A DNA stretch of 64,000 nucleotides from Streptomyces sp. CB01201 (lineage in GTDB: Bacteria > Actinomycetota > Actinomycetes > Streptomycetales > Streptomycetaceae). Location of the stretch: assembly GCF_002803085.1 (NCBI RefSeq), contig NZ_NNBJ01000006.1, positions 248,001-312,000 on the forward strand, in the 5' to 3' direction. This document shows, one piece after another, positions 44,301 through 52,836 of the stretch. The notes below the pieces were generated by a model. It made no database searches, was not told the origin of the DNA, and saw nothing but the letters and a program-made list of their open reading frames with translations. Numbering within the stretch: the first letter of the stretch is position 1; every line of letters starts with the position of its first letter. The translations under genes and the position numbers were made by a program.

Positions 44301-44819
44301 TCAGTCCAGGTCGTCGAAGGCGTCCGCGAACTCCAGTGCCGCTCCCGGGCCCGCAACGCGCGTAGCGAAATCGTCGCGGCGATGCCCCGCAAGGAGGATC
44401 ACCCACACGGTCACCTCGCCGGACGCGCTGTCCCGGACGCCCCAGTCCTGGGCGAGGGCGCTGATGATGTTCAGCCCCCGGCCGCCGCGCGCGGTCACCG
44501 AAGGGGTCGCGGGGACCGGTCTGGTCGGGCCGCCCCCGTCCGTCACCTCGACGGTCAGCCGCCCCGCCTTGTCGATCCGCCAGGCCGCCCGGACATCGCC
44601 GTCGCCTATGTCCGCCCGCCCCAGCGGCCTGCCGTGCCGGCAGGCATTGCTGAGCAGTTCGGACAGGATCAGTACGGCATCGTCCACGACCGAATCGGAC
44701 ACCCCGCTGCCGAGCAGCTGCTCACGCATCGTGTGTCGTGCCTTGCCCACGCCCGCAGGGCCATGGGGTACGGCCATGCTCGACGACGTGGGCACCTCCT
44801 GTGCCACCACCAACGCCAC
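44301..44819 (-). CDS. RsbW-like ATP-binding protein, second
   Basis: A 172-residue GHKL protein with N box LILSELLSNACRHGRP and G boxes VEVTDGGGP and RGGRGLNIISAL. GTG 44819 is chosen for AAGGAGG eight bases upstream; an ATG at 44906 would add 29 residues. Likely a sigma-factor antagonist or its kinase. It has a parallel with the protein at 37479. Confidence 0.83.
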   Translation of the reverse strand: MALVVAQEVPTSSSMAVPHGPAGVGKARHTMREQLLGSGVSDSVVDDAVLILSELLSNACRHGRPLGRADIGDGDVRAAWRIDKAGRLTVEVTDGGGPTRPVPATPSVTARGGRGLNIISALAQDWGVRDSASGEVTVWVILLAGHRRDDFATRVAGPGAALEFADAFDDLD

Positions 44820-44959
44820 CCCCGAGACCTCCTTCGCCCCACGCCACGGTGTGGATGCCCCAATGGACTGGACCGGAAACCGGCCAACGGGCGACGGGAG
44901 ACGCATTCGTCACGGTCGAACACGGAGCGAACGCGCCGGTGCACTCCTTGTAAGGACCG

Positions 44960-45787
44960 TTATGCGCGGCCCAGTTGGGACAGCACCTGTTTCGGGCGGT
45001 TGGTGATGATTGCCTCCACGCCGAGGCTTACGCACAGATCCACGTCCTCGGGTTCGTTGACCGTCCAGACGTGCACCCGGTGCCCCGCCCGGTGCAATCG
45101 CTCGATGTAGGCGGGGTGGCTGCGCACGATCCGCATGCCGGGGCCGGCGATCCGAGCCCCGGCGGGCAGCCGCCCGTCGCGCAGCCGCGGCGACAGGAAC
45201 TGCATCAGGTACACGGTCGGGATGTCGGGGGCGGCCGCCGCCACCCGGTGCAGGGACCGCGCGGAGAAGCTCATGATGCGCACCGGGGAGGTCTCACCGG
45301 CCGGCGGCGGCTCGGTGAGACCGAACCTCTTGAGGAGGTGCAGGAGGCGCTCCTCGACCTGTCCGGCCCAACGGGTGGGGTGTTTGGTCTCGATGGCCAG
45401 CTCCACCCGGCGCCCGGCGTCCGCGACGAGTTCGAGCAGCCGCTCCAGGGTCAGTACGGAGGTGAACTCGCGGTCTCCCCAGTCCGGGCTCTCCTCGCTG
45501 TCCTTCCAGGAGCCGAAGTCGAGCGCGGCGAGCTCGGAGAGCTCCAGGGCGGACACGGCGCCGCGGCCGTTGGAGGTGCGGTTGACGCGCCGGTCGTGGA
45601 CGCAGACGAGCTGTCCGTCGGCGGTCAGGCGGACATCGCATTCCAGGGCGTCGGCCCCGTCCTCGATCGCCTTCACATACGCGGCCAGCGTGTGCTCGGG
45701 GGCGTCCTCGGAGGCTCCTCGATGGGCCACCACCTGGACGGGGGCGTGGTCGGGGCGGTGCGGGCTGTGCTGTCGTGCTTGGGTCAC
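44960..45787 (-). CDS. Glycerophosphodiester phosphodiesterase
   Basis: A 275-residue GDPD-family enzyme that splits glycerophosphodiesters to glycerol 3-phosphate and an alcohol. Catalytic region VVAHRGASEDAPEHTLAAY and ADALECDVRLTADGQLVCVHDRR; the C-terminal VWTVNEPEDV is also typical. There is no signal peptide, so it is probably cytoplasmic. GTG 45787 is the first start with the domain intact; the frame opens far upstream through non-coding DNA. Confidence 0.92.
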   Translation of the reverse strand: MTQARQHSPHRPDHAPVQVVAHRGASEDAPEHTLAAYVKAIEDGADALECDVRLTADGQLVCVHDRRVNRTSNGRGAVSALELSELAALDFGSWKDSEESPDWGDREFTSVLTLERLLELVADAGRRVELAIETKHPTRWAGQVEERLLHLLKRFGLTEPPPAGETSPVRIMSFSARSLHRVAAAAPDIPTVYLMQFLSPRLRDGRLPAGARIAGPGMRIVRSHPAYIERLHRAGHRVHVWTVNEPEDVDLCVSLGVEAIITNRPKQVLSQLGRA

Positions 45788-45896
45788 CGCGTCATCGTGC
45801 CACCGCCGGGCCACAGGTTGGCGCACGAATACACAGCTCCTGCTTACAGTGGCCTGACGTGCGGTGGGAAAAGCTGAGCGGAGGCATCCGCACAGT

Positions 45897-45970
45897 GCGG
45901 GGTCGGATGTCGGACCCGGGTGCACCATGGCTGCGCGGGGTCGGATGTCGTACCCCAGGCGCACCATGGA
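45897..45970. repeat. Two copies of a 36-bp direct repeat, 38-bp period
   Basis: GCGGGGTCGGATGTCG followed by ACCC and GCACCATGG occurs at 45897-45932 and 45935-45970 with few changes, in the gap upstream of the HtrA-type gene. Possible tandem binding sites. Confidence 0.6.
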
Positions 45971-46083
45971 TGTCGCCGAGCCCCACGCCGGTGCCCGGCG
46001 GCGACGCCGAGCACCGCCCGCACCGAGCACGCCCAGACCGCCTACCGTCCCCAAGACCCAGTGGATACCGAGGAGAGCAAGCT

Positions 46084-47670
46084 GTGAGCACCGAGAACGA
46101 GGGCACCGCGGTCCCGGCCGTCCCGCCTGCCCCGTCGTCTGCACCTGCTGCACCTCCCGCGCCCGCCGCGGCCCCCGCCGCTCCGGCTGCCGCGCCCGCC
46201 GAGGCGGACAAGACCCTGGTCCACGAGCCCGTCCCGCACGGGGAAGCCCACGAGCCCGTCCCGCATGGGGACGTCCCCGAGCGGCCCGCGCCGCGGCCGG
46301 AAGGGGCCACCCCGTACGCCGGGTCCGCCACCGAGCCGGTGCCGGCGACGCCGGGAGCCCCGGCCCAGCCGGCGTACGCGGCGCACGAGTCGGCGCCCCC
46401 GCAGAGCGGTGGCGCGGGCTGGCCGCCGCCCCCGCCCGTGCTCCCCTCCTACGGAGGCGGCGGCCAGGGCCACGGCGGCGAGCCGTGGGGCGCCCCGCAG
46501 CAGCCGGCCCCGCGCAGGCGCGGCGGCGGTCTGATCGCGGCGGTGGTCGCGGCCGCCCTGGTGGCCGGCGGCATCGGCGGCGCGATCGGCTACTTCGCCG
46601 CCGACCGGGACGACCACGGCTCGGGCTCCACCACGGTCGCCTCCTCCGACACCCCCAAGGACTTCAAGCGCGACCCGGGCACGGTCGCGGGCGTCGCCGC
46701 CAACTCACTGCCCAGCGTGGTGACCATCGACGCCCAGGGCAACGACGGCGAGGGCGGCACGGGCACCGGCTTCATCTACGACAAGGAAGGCCACATCCTC
46801 ACGAACAACCACGTGGTGGCCTCCGCGGCGAGCGGCGGCGGCAAGCTGACCGCGACGTTCTCCAACGGCAAGAAGTACGACGCCGAAGTCGTGGGCCGCG
46901 CCCAGGGTTACGACGTGGCGGTCGTCAAGCTGAAGAACGCCCCGGCCAACTTGAAGCCGCTGTCCCTCGGCGACTCCGACAAGGTGGCGGTCGGCGACTC
47001 GACCATCGCGATCGGCGCGCCCTTCGGCCTCTCCAACACCGTCACCACGGGCATCATCAGCGCCAAGAACCGCCCGGTGGCCTCCAGCGACGGCCAGAAC
47101 TCCAAGGCCTCGTACATGAGCGCCCTCCAGACCGACGCCTCCATCAACCCGGGCAACTCCGGTGGCCCGCTGATCAATTCGGCCGGCGCGGTGATCGGCA
47201 TCAACTCGGCGATCCAGTCGGCGGGTACGGGCGGTGGCGGCGGCATGGGCCAGTCCCAGGCGGGCTCGATCGGCCTCGGCTTCGCCATCCCGATCAACCA
47301 GGCCAAGAACGTCGCGGAGCAGCTCATCAAGACCGGCCAGCCGGTCTACCCGGTGATCGGCGCCTCGGTCGGCATCCAGCAGGGCAGCGGCGCGGCCCCG
47401 GGCGGCGGCGCGGACGGCGCGCAGATCTCGCCGCAGGGCAGCGGGAGCCAGCAGCCGATCACCGCGGGCGGCCCCGCGGACAAGGCCGGCCTGAAGCCCG
47501 GCGACGTGATCACCAAGTTCGGCGACATGCCGATCGACAGCGGGCCGACCCTGATCAGCGAGATCTGGACGCACAAGCCGGGCGACCAGGTCCCCCTCAC
47601 GTACAAGCGCGACGGCAAGGAGACGACGGTCACGATCACCCTGGGCGAACGCAAGGGCGACAGCAACTGA
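46084..47670 (+). CDS. HtrA/DegP-type membrane-anchored serine protease with PDZ domain
   Basis: A 528-residue protein: Pro/Ala-rich cytoplasmic part (1-145), one membrane helix (LIAAVVAAALVAGGIGGAIGYF, about 150-172), trypsin-like domain with catalytic His in LTNNHVVA, Asp in GYDVAVVKL and Ser in NPGNSGGPL, and a C-terminal PDZ domain with PADKAGLKPGDVITKF. It degrades or refolds damaged proteins outside the membrane. GTG 46084 follows GAGGAG by eight bases. It ends 50 bp before the tRNA-Ser gene. Confidence 0.93.
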   Translation: MSTENEGTAVPAVPPAPSSAPAAPPAPAAAPAAPAAAPAEADKTLVHEPVPHGEAHEPVPHGDVPERPAPRPEGATPYAGSATEPVPATPGAPAQPAYAAHESAPPQSGGAGWPPPPPVLPSYGGGGQGHGGEPWGAPQQPAPRRRGGGLIAAVVAAALVAGGIGGAIGYFAADRDDHGSGSTTVASSDTPKDFKRDPGTVAGVAANSLPSVVTIDAQGNDGEGGTGTGFIYDKEGHILTNNHVVASAASGGGKLTATFSNGKKYDAEVVGRAQGYDVAVVKLKNAPANLKPLSLGDSDKVAVGDSTIAIGAPFGLSNTVTTGIISAKNRPVASSDGQNSKASYMSALQTDASINPGNSGGPLINSAGAVIGINSAIQSAGTGGGGGMGQSQAGSIGLGFAIPINQAKNVAEQLIKTGQPVYPVIGASVGIQQGSGAAPGGGADGAQISPQGSGSQQPITAGGPADKAGLKPGDVITKFGDMPIDSGPTLISEIWTHKPGDQVPLTYKRDGKETTVTITLGERKGDSN

Positions 47671-47720
47671 CCCGCAGCCGGTAGGCTGTAGCCGCTTCCG
47701 CCGCCGGCCGGCGGGGCGTG

Positions 47721-47807
47721 GGTGGGTTGCCCGAGCGGCCTAAGGGAACGGTCTTGAAAACCGTCGTGGCAGCGATGTCACCGTGGGTTCAAATCCCACA
47801 CCCACCG
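47721..47807 (+). tRNA. tRNA-Ser(UGA), integration site of the element
   Basis: An 87-nt class II tRNA: acceptor GGTGGGT/ACCCACC, discriminator G 47807, anticodon stem ACGGT/ACCGT with loop CTTGAAA (anticodon TGA at 47755-47757), long variable arm, T arm GTGGGTTCAAATCCCAC. CCA is not encoded. Bases from 47749 on are part of the 62-bp att core, so the 3' half comes from the element and restores a working tRNA. Read UCA/UCG codons. Confidence 0.95.
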
Positions 47808-47810
47808 CAG
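47749..47810. repeat. attL: attL core, 62 bp
   Basis: Identical over 62 bp to 63640-63701. It runs from the anticodon stem of tRNA-Ser to three bases after the discriminator (GCAG). Upstream bases (GAA vs CGC) and downstream bases (CAGG vs ATGA) differ, which fixes its ends. Confidence 0.95.
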
Positions 47811-47834
47811 CAGGTCAGAGAAGTAGCAGGCCAG

Positions 47835-47865
47835 AGGGCGGGCTCCGGACTCCGGGGCCCGCCCT
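47835..47865 (+). terminator. Terminator hairpin beside attL
   Basis: AGGGCGGGC (47835-47843) pairs with GCCCGCCCT (47857-47865), followed by TTCTG. It is element DNA and replaces the host terminator that now lies beyond attR (63707-63739), so the tRNA transcript still ends. Confidence 0.75.
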
Positions 47866-47905
47866 TTCTGCTCACCCTGTCTCACCTCGCAGCGGGGGTG
47901 TACCG

Positions 47906-47942
47906 CCTCTGACCAGTGCGTGTGGGCCATACGCGGGCCAGA
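47906..47942. repeat. Candidate integrase arm sites, left end
   Basis: CCTCTGACCAG (47906-47916) followed by two 11-bp units TGTGGGCCATA and CGCGGGCCAGA (47921-47942). The same two motifs occur beside attR at 63607-63617 and 63560-63581. They lie just downstream of the int stop. Confidence 0.6.
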
Positions 47943-47943
47943 G

Positions 47944-49353
47944 TCAGCCCCCGTCCTCGGCTTCCAGGCCCGCCTGAATCAACTGGTTGGCGTGGTCCGA
48001 AGCCCCCTTCAGGATCTTGGCGTAGAAGCGGTACAGCACGGCGATGCTGTGGCCCGCCCGGTACGCCACCTCTGCCGGATCGACGCCCTGCTTGATCCAC
48101 AGCGATACGGCGGCATGGCGGAGGCTGTACGGGACGTCCGCCAACTTCGACAGGGCCTCTTTGGGGCTGAGTACGGCTTCGCGCGCCTCGCCCCAGACCT
48201 CGCAGTACTCCGTCGACCGGACCCGCCCGCCGCCGGCCGCACGGAACAGCCGACCGTCAGGGGCCGTGCCGTACCGCGCGACGTGCGAGCGCACCATCCG
48301 TACGTAGACCGGGGGGATCGGCACGGAGCGCACAGCGTCCCTGGCCCGGTGCTTCAGCCCCCGCGTGTCGTGGGATTTACCGCTGTCCGTCCAGCCTGCC
48401 CCGACCTCAGGGTGGCTTTCTGAAACGAGAACCTCGCCCCAGGCGTTCGGCCTGTCCTCAGGCGGCAAAACGAAGTCCTCCTCACGGAGGGCCGCAGCTT
48501 CGGCGGGGCGCGTGGCCACGTAGTAGATCGCGCCGTAGAACGCCTCCAAGTGCTCACCGCGAGGGCCCTGCTCGGTCACAGCGGCTAACAGGCTGCGGGC
48601 CAGACGCGGTCCTGGAACGTACCGAAAATCCACTTCGTCCGACGTCGTCGGCGCGGCCCAGTCGACCGCGAGGAACGGGTGGCGGGGTAGCAGAGCACGC
48701 TCCTCGACTGCATACCGAAAGGCGTTGCTGAGGACCATTCGCTTGCGGATAGCCGTGTTCTCCGCGGCCTTCTTGCCACTCAGCAGCTTGGACAGCGCGT
48801 TGTAGGCCGCGCGGACCTGTTCCGGCTTCGCGGCATCGATGACCTTCACGGAGTGAGCCGCGATCCAGTTGAGCGCCTCCCTGATCTCGGTAGGGGCTTC
48901 CTCGGAATCGCAACGCAGTACGTACTCACCGGGCTTGGGCTCGACCGCCCGAAAGGCCCATTGGTAGAGAGCCGCCCGGAGAACCTTGGGGTCTGGCTGT
49001 CCCTGCTGCGTGACCACGAAGACCGGCGTGACGACGGCGAGCGACTCGGCGATGCTTGCCCGGTGCTTCGCCGCCGCACCCGGCCACTTCATCAGGGCGT
49101 ACGCCTTGGCGTGCTCGAACCAGGTCGGCATGGCGAGCGCGGCCAACTCCTTCTCAGGGAGCCCGGTTCCCTCGTCAAACCTCTGGCCTTCCCGCAGCGC
49201 AGCCATGAGCTGAGATCGTCGCCCATCAGCTTGCGGTTTCGTCTGGTAGCTCTTGGACTGCGACTCGGACCCGACTTTCCAACGCAGCTCCCAGGGTTTC
49301 GGGCGTCCGGAGCGGCGGCGGATGGACCAGAAGACGACGTCATACGTGAGCAT
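47944..49353 (-). CDS. int: Tyrosine site-specific integrase
   Basis: A 469-residue recombinase adjacent to attL, as expected of an AICE. An N-terminal arm-binding domain and a core-binding domain (about 60-280) precede the catalytic domain: Arg in ATRPAEAAAL, YSLRHAAVSLW with the His-x-x-Arg pair region, AGHSIAVLYRFYAK with the second His and the nucleophile Tyr. ATG 49353 lies four bases after GGAG; the frame opens 31 codons earlier. It should catalyse attP x attB in tRNA-Ser. Confidence 0.94.
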   Translation of the reverse strand: MLTYDVVFWSIRRRSGRPKPWELRWKVGSESQSKSYQTKPQADGRRSQLMAALREGQRFDEGTGLPEKELAALAMPTWFEHAKAYALMKWPGAAAKHRASIAESLAVVTPVFVVTQQGQPDPKVLRAALYQWAFRAVEPKPGEYVLRCDSEEAPTEIREALNWIAAHSVKVIDAAKPEQVRAAYNALSKLLSGKKAAENTAIRKRMVLSNAFRYAVEERALLPRHPFLAVDWAAPTTSDEVDFRYVPGPRLARSLLAAVTEQGPRGEHLEAFYGAIYYVATRPAEAAALREEDFVLPPEDRPNAWGEVLVSESHPEVGAGWTDSGKSHDTRGLKHRARDAVRSVPIPPVYVRMVRSHVARYGTAPDGRLFRAAGGGRVRSTEYCEVWGEAREAVLSPKEALSKLADVPYSLRHAAVSLWIKQGVDPAEVAYRAGHSIAVLYRFYAKILKGASDHANQLIQAGLEAEDGG

Positions 49354-49412
49354 GTCTCTCCATGAGAGAGGGCCCGCCGACCGGCGGACCCTCCTCGGAT
49401 AGCAGGGATGGG

Positions 49413-49601
49413 TTACGCGGCGCGCTGTCCGCAGCGCTCCCACCACTCGTCCAAATCGGCTCGGCTGACACGGAGCTGACCGTTCGGGAGCTTCTGGAGG
49501 CGGGGCGCCTGTCCGCGGGCACGCATGCGGTAGAAGGCGGCGCGGCTCATGTCGATCTCTTCGAGCACTTCGCGCAGCTTGAGCATCTTGGGGCGGGCCA
49601 T
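49413..49601 (-). CDS. xis: Excisionase, MerR-like HTH
   Basis: A 62-residue DNA-binding protein with winged-helix pattern KLREVLEEIDMSRAAFYRMR, ARGQAPRLQKLPNGQLRVSR, and DLDEWWERC. It is directly upstream of int. ATG 49601 gives the usual short start MARPKML. Needed with Int for excision; proteins of this kind bend DNA at att arms. Confidence 0.9.
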   Translation of the reverse strand: MARPKMLKLREVLEEIDMSRAAFYRMRARGQAPRLQKLPNGQLRVSRADLDEWWERCGQRAA

Positions 49602-49680
49602 GGCTTGGCTCCTATGCGAGGGGAATGAGGCTCGGGGAGGGGAGAAGCGGCATCCAAGTGTGGTTGGCGTCACAATGCTG

Positions 49681-49846
49681 TGGGTCGCGGCCCATCGCGG
49701 CCCAAGGCTGTGACCTGCGGTTTTGTGCGGGGTTTCGGCGGCCTATCGCGGCCCAGGCCACTCCGGGCGTGGGTCGCGATGGACCACGTGGAGGCGCATG
49801 GAAAGCCGCAGGTCAGGGGTGTTGGGCCGCGATGGGCCGCGACCCA
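49681..49846. repeat. Perfect 25-bp inverted repeat between helicase and xis
   Basis: The left arm 49681-49705 (TGGGTCGCGGCCCATCGCGG and five more bases) is the exact reverse complement of 49822-49846, with 116 bp between. The symmetry continues inward after a five-base mismatch as TGACCTGCGG / CCGCAGGTCA. The centre holds two more partial copies (ATCGCGGCCCA near 49745, GGGTCGCGATGG near 49771). The region is non-coding (49602-49859). A replication origin or regulator/Xis binding region is likely; inference only. Confidence 0.7.
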
Positions 49847-49859
49847 ACGGAATGTGGAC

Positions 49860-51401
49860 TCAACTGCTGAGCGCGATGCCGCTGTACGTTGCGGTCCGCT
49901 CCCCCGAAGAGGCCCGGGGGCGGCTGCGATGGAGCTGGGGTACGACGGAGAGCAGGTTGCGGCCGAAGACTTGCTTCGTGCCGTGACTGACGCCGTTGTC
50001 CTCCGCCCACTCACGCCAGACGTTCCACAGAGCGTCCACGGGGACGGCGCAGGCGGGGCCGGTGGTGCAGCGTTCGCGGACGAACGCGCTGGTGGGTGAG
50101 GCGGTGTCGCGCATGGTGGTGACCGCGTCGCGACTGGAAGCGGGCTCGGTGATCCGGTTGGTGCGCTGAATCCGGGCGAGCCCTTCGAGTGCCCAGTTGA
50201 AGATCCCGGGCAGCTCCGCCAACAGGCGGTCCAACAGGGTTGGGTCCTCTTTGCCGAGCCAGGAGACCCGCATGCTGAGCAGGACGAACCGGTTGGCGAT
50301 GACCCCGGAGGAGTCCCCGAAGTGCGGGAGTTCGTTGGACAGGATCATGAGCCGGGTGGGGAGCTTCCCGGTCCAGGGCTGGCGGTATTTTCGGTCGATA
50401 TCGATGGTGTCCTCACCGGAGATCGTGAGGAGCCTTTCGACGACCTGTCCGCCGTCCCGGCTGGACAGTCGGGCGTCGGAGATCAGCGCCAGGGACTTCC
50501 CGACCAGGGTGGAGAGCCCGAAGTTCGAGCCGAGCCCGGCCAGGGTCGGCCCGGCGAGATTCTCTTTGCCGACCATGGCCTTGAGGATGCGGGCGATGGT
50601 GCCTTTGCCGGATCGGGAGGGTCCGACCATGAGCAGGATCTTCTGGAGGTCGGTGCGGCCGGACAGAACGTAGCCGAACCATTCCTGTACTGCGGTGATG
50701 GCGTCGGGATCGTCGGGCCACACGTCGGCAAGGAAGCGGTCCCATTCCGGGGCGGTGGCGTCCGGGTCGTAGGCGAAGGGGACGGACACCAGGTTGAAGA
50801 ACCCGGGGGTGTGCGGGAGTAGTGCCCGGTCCCGGATGCGCAGGAGCCCGTTCTCGCAGGCGACGATCGGGCCGTCATCCTGCTCGCCATTGAGCCACGT
50901 CGGGGTGTCGGTGTCGGCGGGCAGGAGGGTGATGGCTCCGAGCGCGTCCAACAGGTTGCTGATCTTCTGCTTGGTGGGTGCCCAGTCGCGTTCCTCGGTC
51001 TCGCCCTCTTTGGTGGGGGCCCGGAAGATCGCGTGCTCCAGTCGCTCGTACATGCCGGCGCGTACTTCGTCTTCGTCGATCTCGCGCCAGCAGGTGCCGT
51101 TCCACCGCATCCATGAGGCGCGCCAGCGCCGGTAGATGAGCCGTCCGGTCTCGGTCTGCCAGTCGGGCAGCAGACGCCGGGCGACGGCCATCGGGTTGGA
51201 GGGTGCGGGCAGTTCCTCTTCCCCAGCCGTGCCCGCCGCTCTGCTTCCAGGCGCGTCGGGCAATGGGGCGGGGCTTGGGGCGTGCTCGGGGGGAAGGGCT
51301 GAAAGGACGCCTTCGGCGTCGTCTTTTCGGCCGCCTGTCTCGCGGTCAGGTGGGGCGCAGGCGGCGGTGTGCAGGCCCGTTGGGGTTTCGTGGGGGGTCA
51401 T
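49860..51401 (-). CDS. D5/P4-type DNA helicase of the element
   Basis: A 513-residue SF3-type helicase. After an N-terminal disordered part (1-70) comes a D5_N domain (about 75-210, with SWMRWNGTCWREIDED and IVACENGLLRI) and an AAA+ core with Walker A VGPSRSGKGTIA and the region LISDARLSSRDGG (Walker B) and LMILSNELPHFGDSSGVIANR (sensor). It unwinds DNA for the partner primase-polymerase. ATG 51401 overlaps the prim-pol stop as ATGA. This pairing fits the prim-pol AICE replication type. Confidence 0.9.
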   Translation of the reverse strand: MTPHETPTGLHTAACAPPDRETGGRKDDAEGVLSALPPEHAPSPAPLPDAPGSRAAGTAGEEELPAPSNPMAVARRLLPDWQTETGRLIYRRWRASWMRWNGTCWREIDEDEVRAGMYERLEHAIFRAPTKEGETEERDWAPTKQKISNLLDALGAITLLPADTDTPTWLNGEQDDGPIVACENGLLRIRDRALLPHTPGFFNLVSVPFAYDPDATAPEWDRFLADVWPDDPDAITAVQEWFGYVLSGRTDLQKILLMVGPSRSGKGTIARILKAMVGKENLAGPTLAGLGSNFGLSTLVGKSLALISDARLSSRDGGQVVERLLTISGEDTIDIDRKYRQPWTGKLPTRLMILSNELPHFGDSSGVIANRFVLLSMRVSWLGKEDPTLLDRLLAELPGIFNWALEGLARIQRTNRITEPASSRDAVTTMRDTASPTSAFVRERCTTGPACAVPVDALWNVWREWAEDNGVSHGTKQVFGRNLLSVVPQLHRSRPRASSGERTATYSGIALSS

Positions 51402-52279
51402 CCGGCCCGCCCGCTGCCTTCGCTGAGGCCGTTGGTGACGGCGCGGGCCGCGTAGTCCTCCGGGACCCCCATGCCGACTGTCGCGTCGACGATGTGCCCG
51501 GCGAGGATGTCCAGGCCGCAGGGGCCGGGGCAGGCGGTGTGTTGTGCGGCGAGGAAGCGGGCGACGCCGAAGGCCTGGGAGCCGGCGCCCGATTCGGTGT
51601 GCTCGCGGATCCTGGACAGGCCGCGTTCAAGTCCGGTGCGGAGGTAGGCGTCGGTGTGGCGGCATCCGGTGGCCACCGTCCGGTCCCACGCGGAGCGCTC
51701 GCGTGGGGAAGAGGCCACCCCCTCGCCCGGGGGCGGGGTGGCCTCTTCCCGTGCCGACAGGGCGCGGACGGCGGACGGCAGGAAGATCATGCGTCCCGTG
51801 CCGGGGCCGAGCCAACGGGCGTACTGGCTGCGGGATTTGATGTCGATGCCGGGGCGGACGGCGTTGCCGGAGGGCATTGTGCCCCGGTAGATCCAGTGCT
51901 GGCCGCGGGTGGTGGGCACGGTCCTCGTGGCGGGCAGGTTGCGCTGTGCCCAGGCGACGGCGGCCGGGGTGTCGAGGTCGACGACGGTGAGCCGCGCGCC
52001 GCCCGGGTGGTAACCCACGCCGACGGCCTCACGCCAGGCCGAAGCCCACGCGGGTGAGGCGAGGACGGAAGGCTCGGTGGTGGCGGCGGCCCATGCGTGG
52101 CAGGGAGCCGGGCAGGTGCAGGGCCCGGAGGTCTTCATGTTCGGCCGTCCGCCGCACGCGTTGCGGGTGCAGGCGGGGCAGTTGCCGACGGGCACTTTGC
52201 CGTGCCGCAGGGGCAGCACAGGTACCCCGGCGGCGGCCAGCGTGAGGGCCACTCGCGCGGGAGGGGTGGGTTGGGTCAT
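51398..52279 (-). CDS. Primase-polymerase (AEP) of the element
   Basis: A 293-residue protein of the bifunctional primase/polymerase family. A cysteine-rich zinc region (NCPACTRNACGG, GPCTCPAPCHAW) precedes motif I LTVVDLDTP (both catalytic Asp present) and motif II RGQHWIYRG (His present). ATG 52279 has GGAGGAA seven to ten bases upstream. It should lay primers and start replication of the element together with the helicase next to it. A long hairpin lies in the coding region. Confidence 0.87.
   Translation of the reverse strand: MTQPTPPARVALTLAAAGVPVLPLRHGKVPVGNCPACTRNACGGRPNMKTSGPCTCPAPCHAWAAATTEPSVLASPAWASAWREAVGVGYHPGGARLTVVDLDTPAAVAWAQRNLPATRTVPTTRGQHWIYRGTMPSGNAVRPGIDIKSRSQYARWLGPGTGRMIFLPSAVRALSAREEATPPPGEGVASSPRERSAWDRTVATGCRHTDAYLRTGLERGLSRIREHTESGAGSQAFGVARFLAAQHTACPGPCGLDILAGHIVDATVGMGVPEDYAARAVTNGLSEGSGRAG
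51706..51750. repeat. 16-bp perfect hairpin inside the prim-pol gene
   Basis: GGGAAGAGGCCACCCC (51706-51721) and its exact complement (51735-51750) with a 13-base loop. It encodes the stretch REEATPPPGEGVASSPRE. Such a long perfect stem inside a gene is uncommon and may be an origin or packaging-like structure, as in pSAM2, where the origin lies inside rep. Confidence 0.55.
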
Positions 52280-52367
52280 GCTGGATTCCTCCAGTTCTGT
52301 GATGAGTGCTGGTTGGCAGGGGCGGCCCCGGTTCTTTGGCGAGATGCGGGGGCCGCCCTTGGCGCAG

Positions 52368-52826
52368 CTAGAACGGGGGCTTCTCGCTGTACTTCGAGTC
52401 GTCCGAAGCGCCCTCGCTCCACGGGTCGCCCGGGGCGTCGTTTCCGGCAGGAGCCGCGGGGCGCTTGGCGGCGATATCGACGGTGGTGAAGCGCAGACTC
52501 GCGCCGATCTCATCGATCTCCAGCGCGAGCATGGACCGGTTCTCGCCCGCCGGGGTCTGCCAGTTGTGCTGACGGATCCGCCCGAAGGCGACCACTCGCG
52601 AGCCCTTGGTCAGGCTGCCCGCGACGTGCTCGGCGAGCTGGCGCCAGGCGGCGCAGCGGAAGAAAGTGGCGGTGCCGTCCGTCCACTTCCCGGAGTCCTT
52701 GTCGTAGGTGCGCGGGGTCGCGGCGATCGTGAACTTCGCGAGCGCGGCCCCGGACGGGGTGAACTTGAGTTCCGGGTCGGCGGTCAGGTTGCCGATCACG
52801 GTGATGGGGGTTTCTCCGAACGACAT
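52368..52826 (-). CDS. ssb: Single-stranded DNA-binding protein
   Basis: A 152-residue OB-fold protein: ITVIGNLTADPELKFTPSGA, then TFFRCAAWRQLAEHVAGSLT and SRVVAFGRIRQHNWQTPAGE. It ends DDSKYSEKPPF, a version of the acidic SSB tail that recruits other replication proteins. ATG 52826; the frame opens 31 codons earlier. It lies 88 bp upstream of the prim-pol gene and should protect single-stranded element DNA. Confidence 0.93.
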   Translation of the reverse strand: MSFGETPITVIGNLTADPELKFTPSGAALAKFTIAATPRTYDKDSGKWTDGTATFFRCAAWRQLAEHVAGSLTKGSRVVAFGRIRQHNWQTPAGENRSMLALEIDEIGASLRFTTVDIAAKRPAAPAGNDAPGDPWSEGASDDSKYSEKPPF

Positions 52827-52836
52827 CGAGGGCTCC

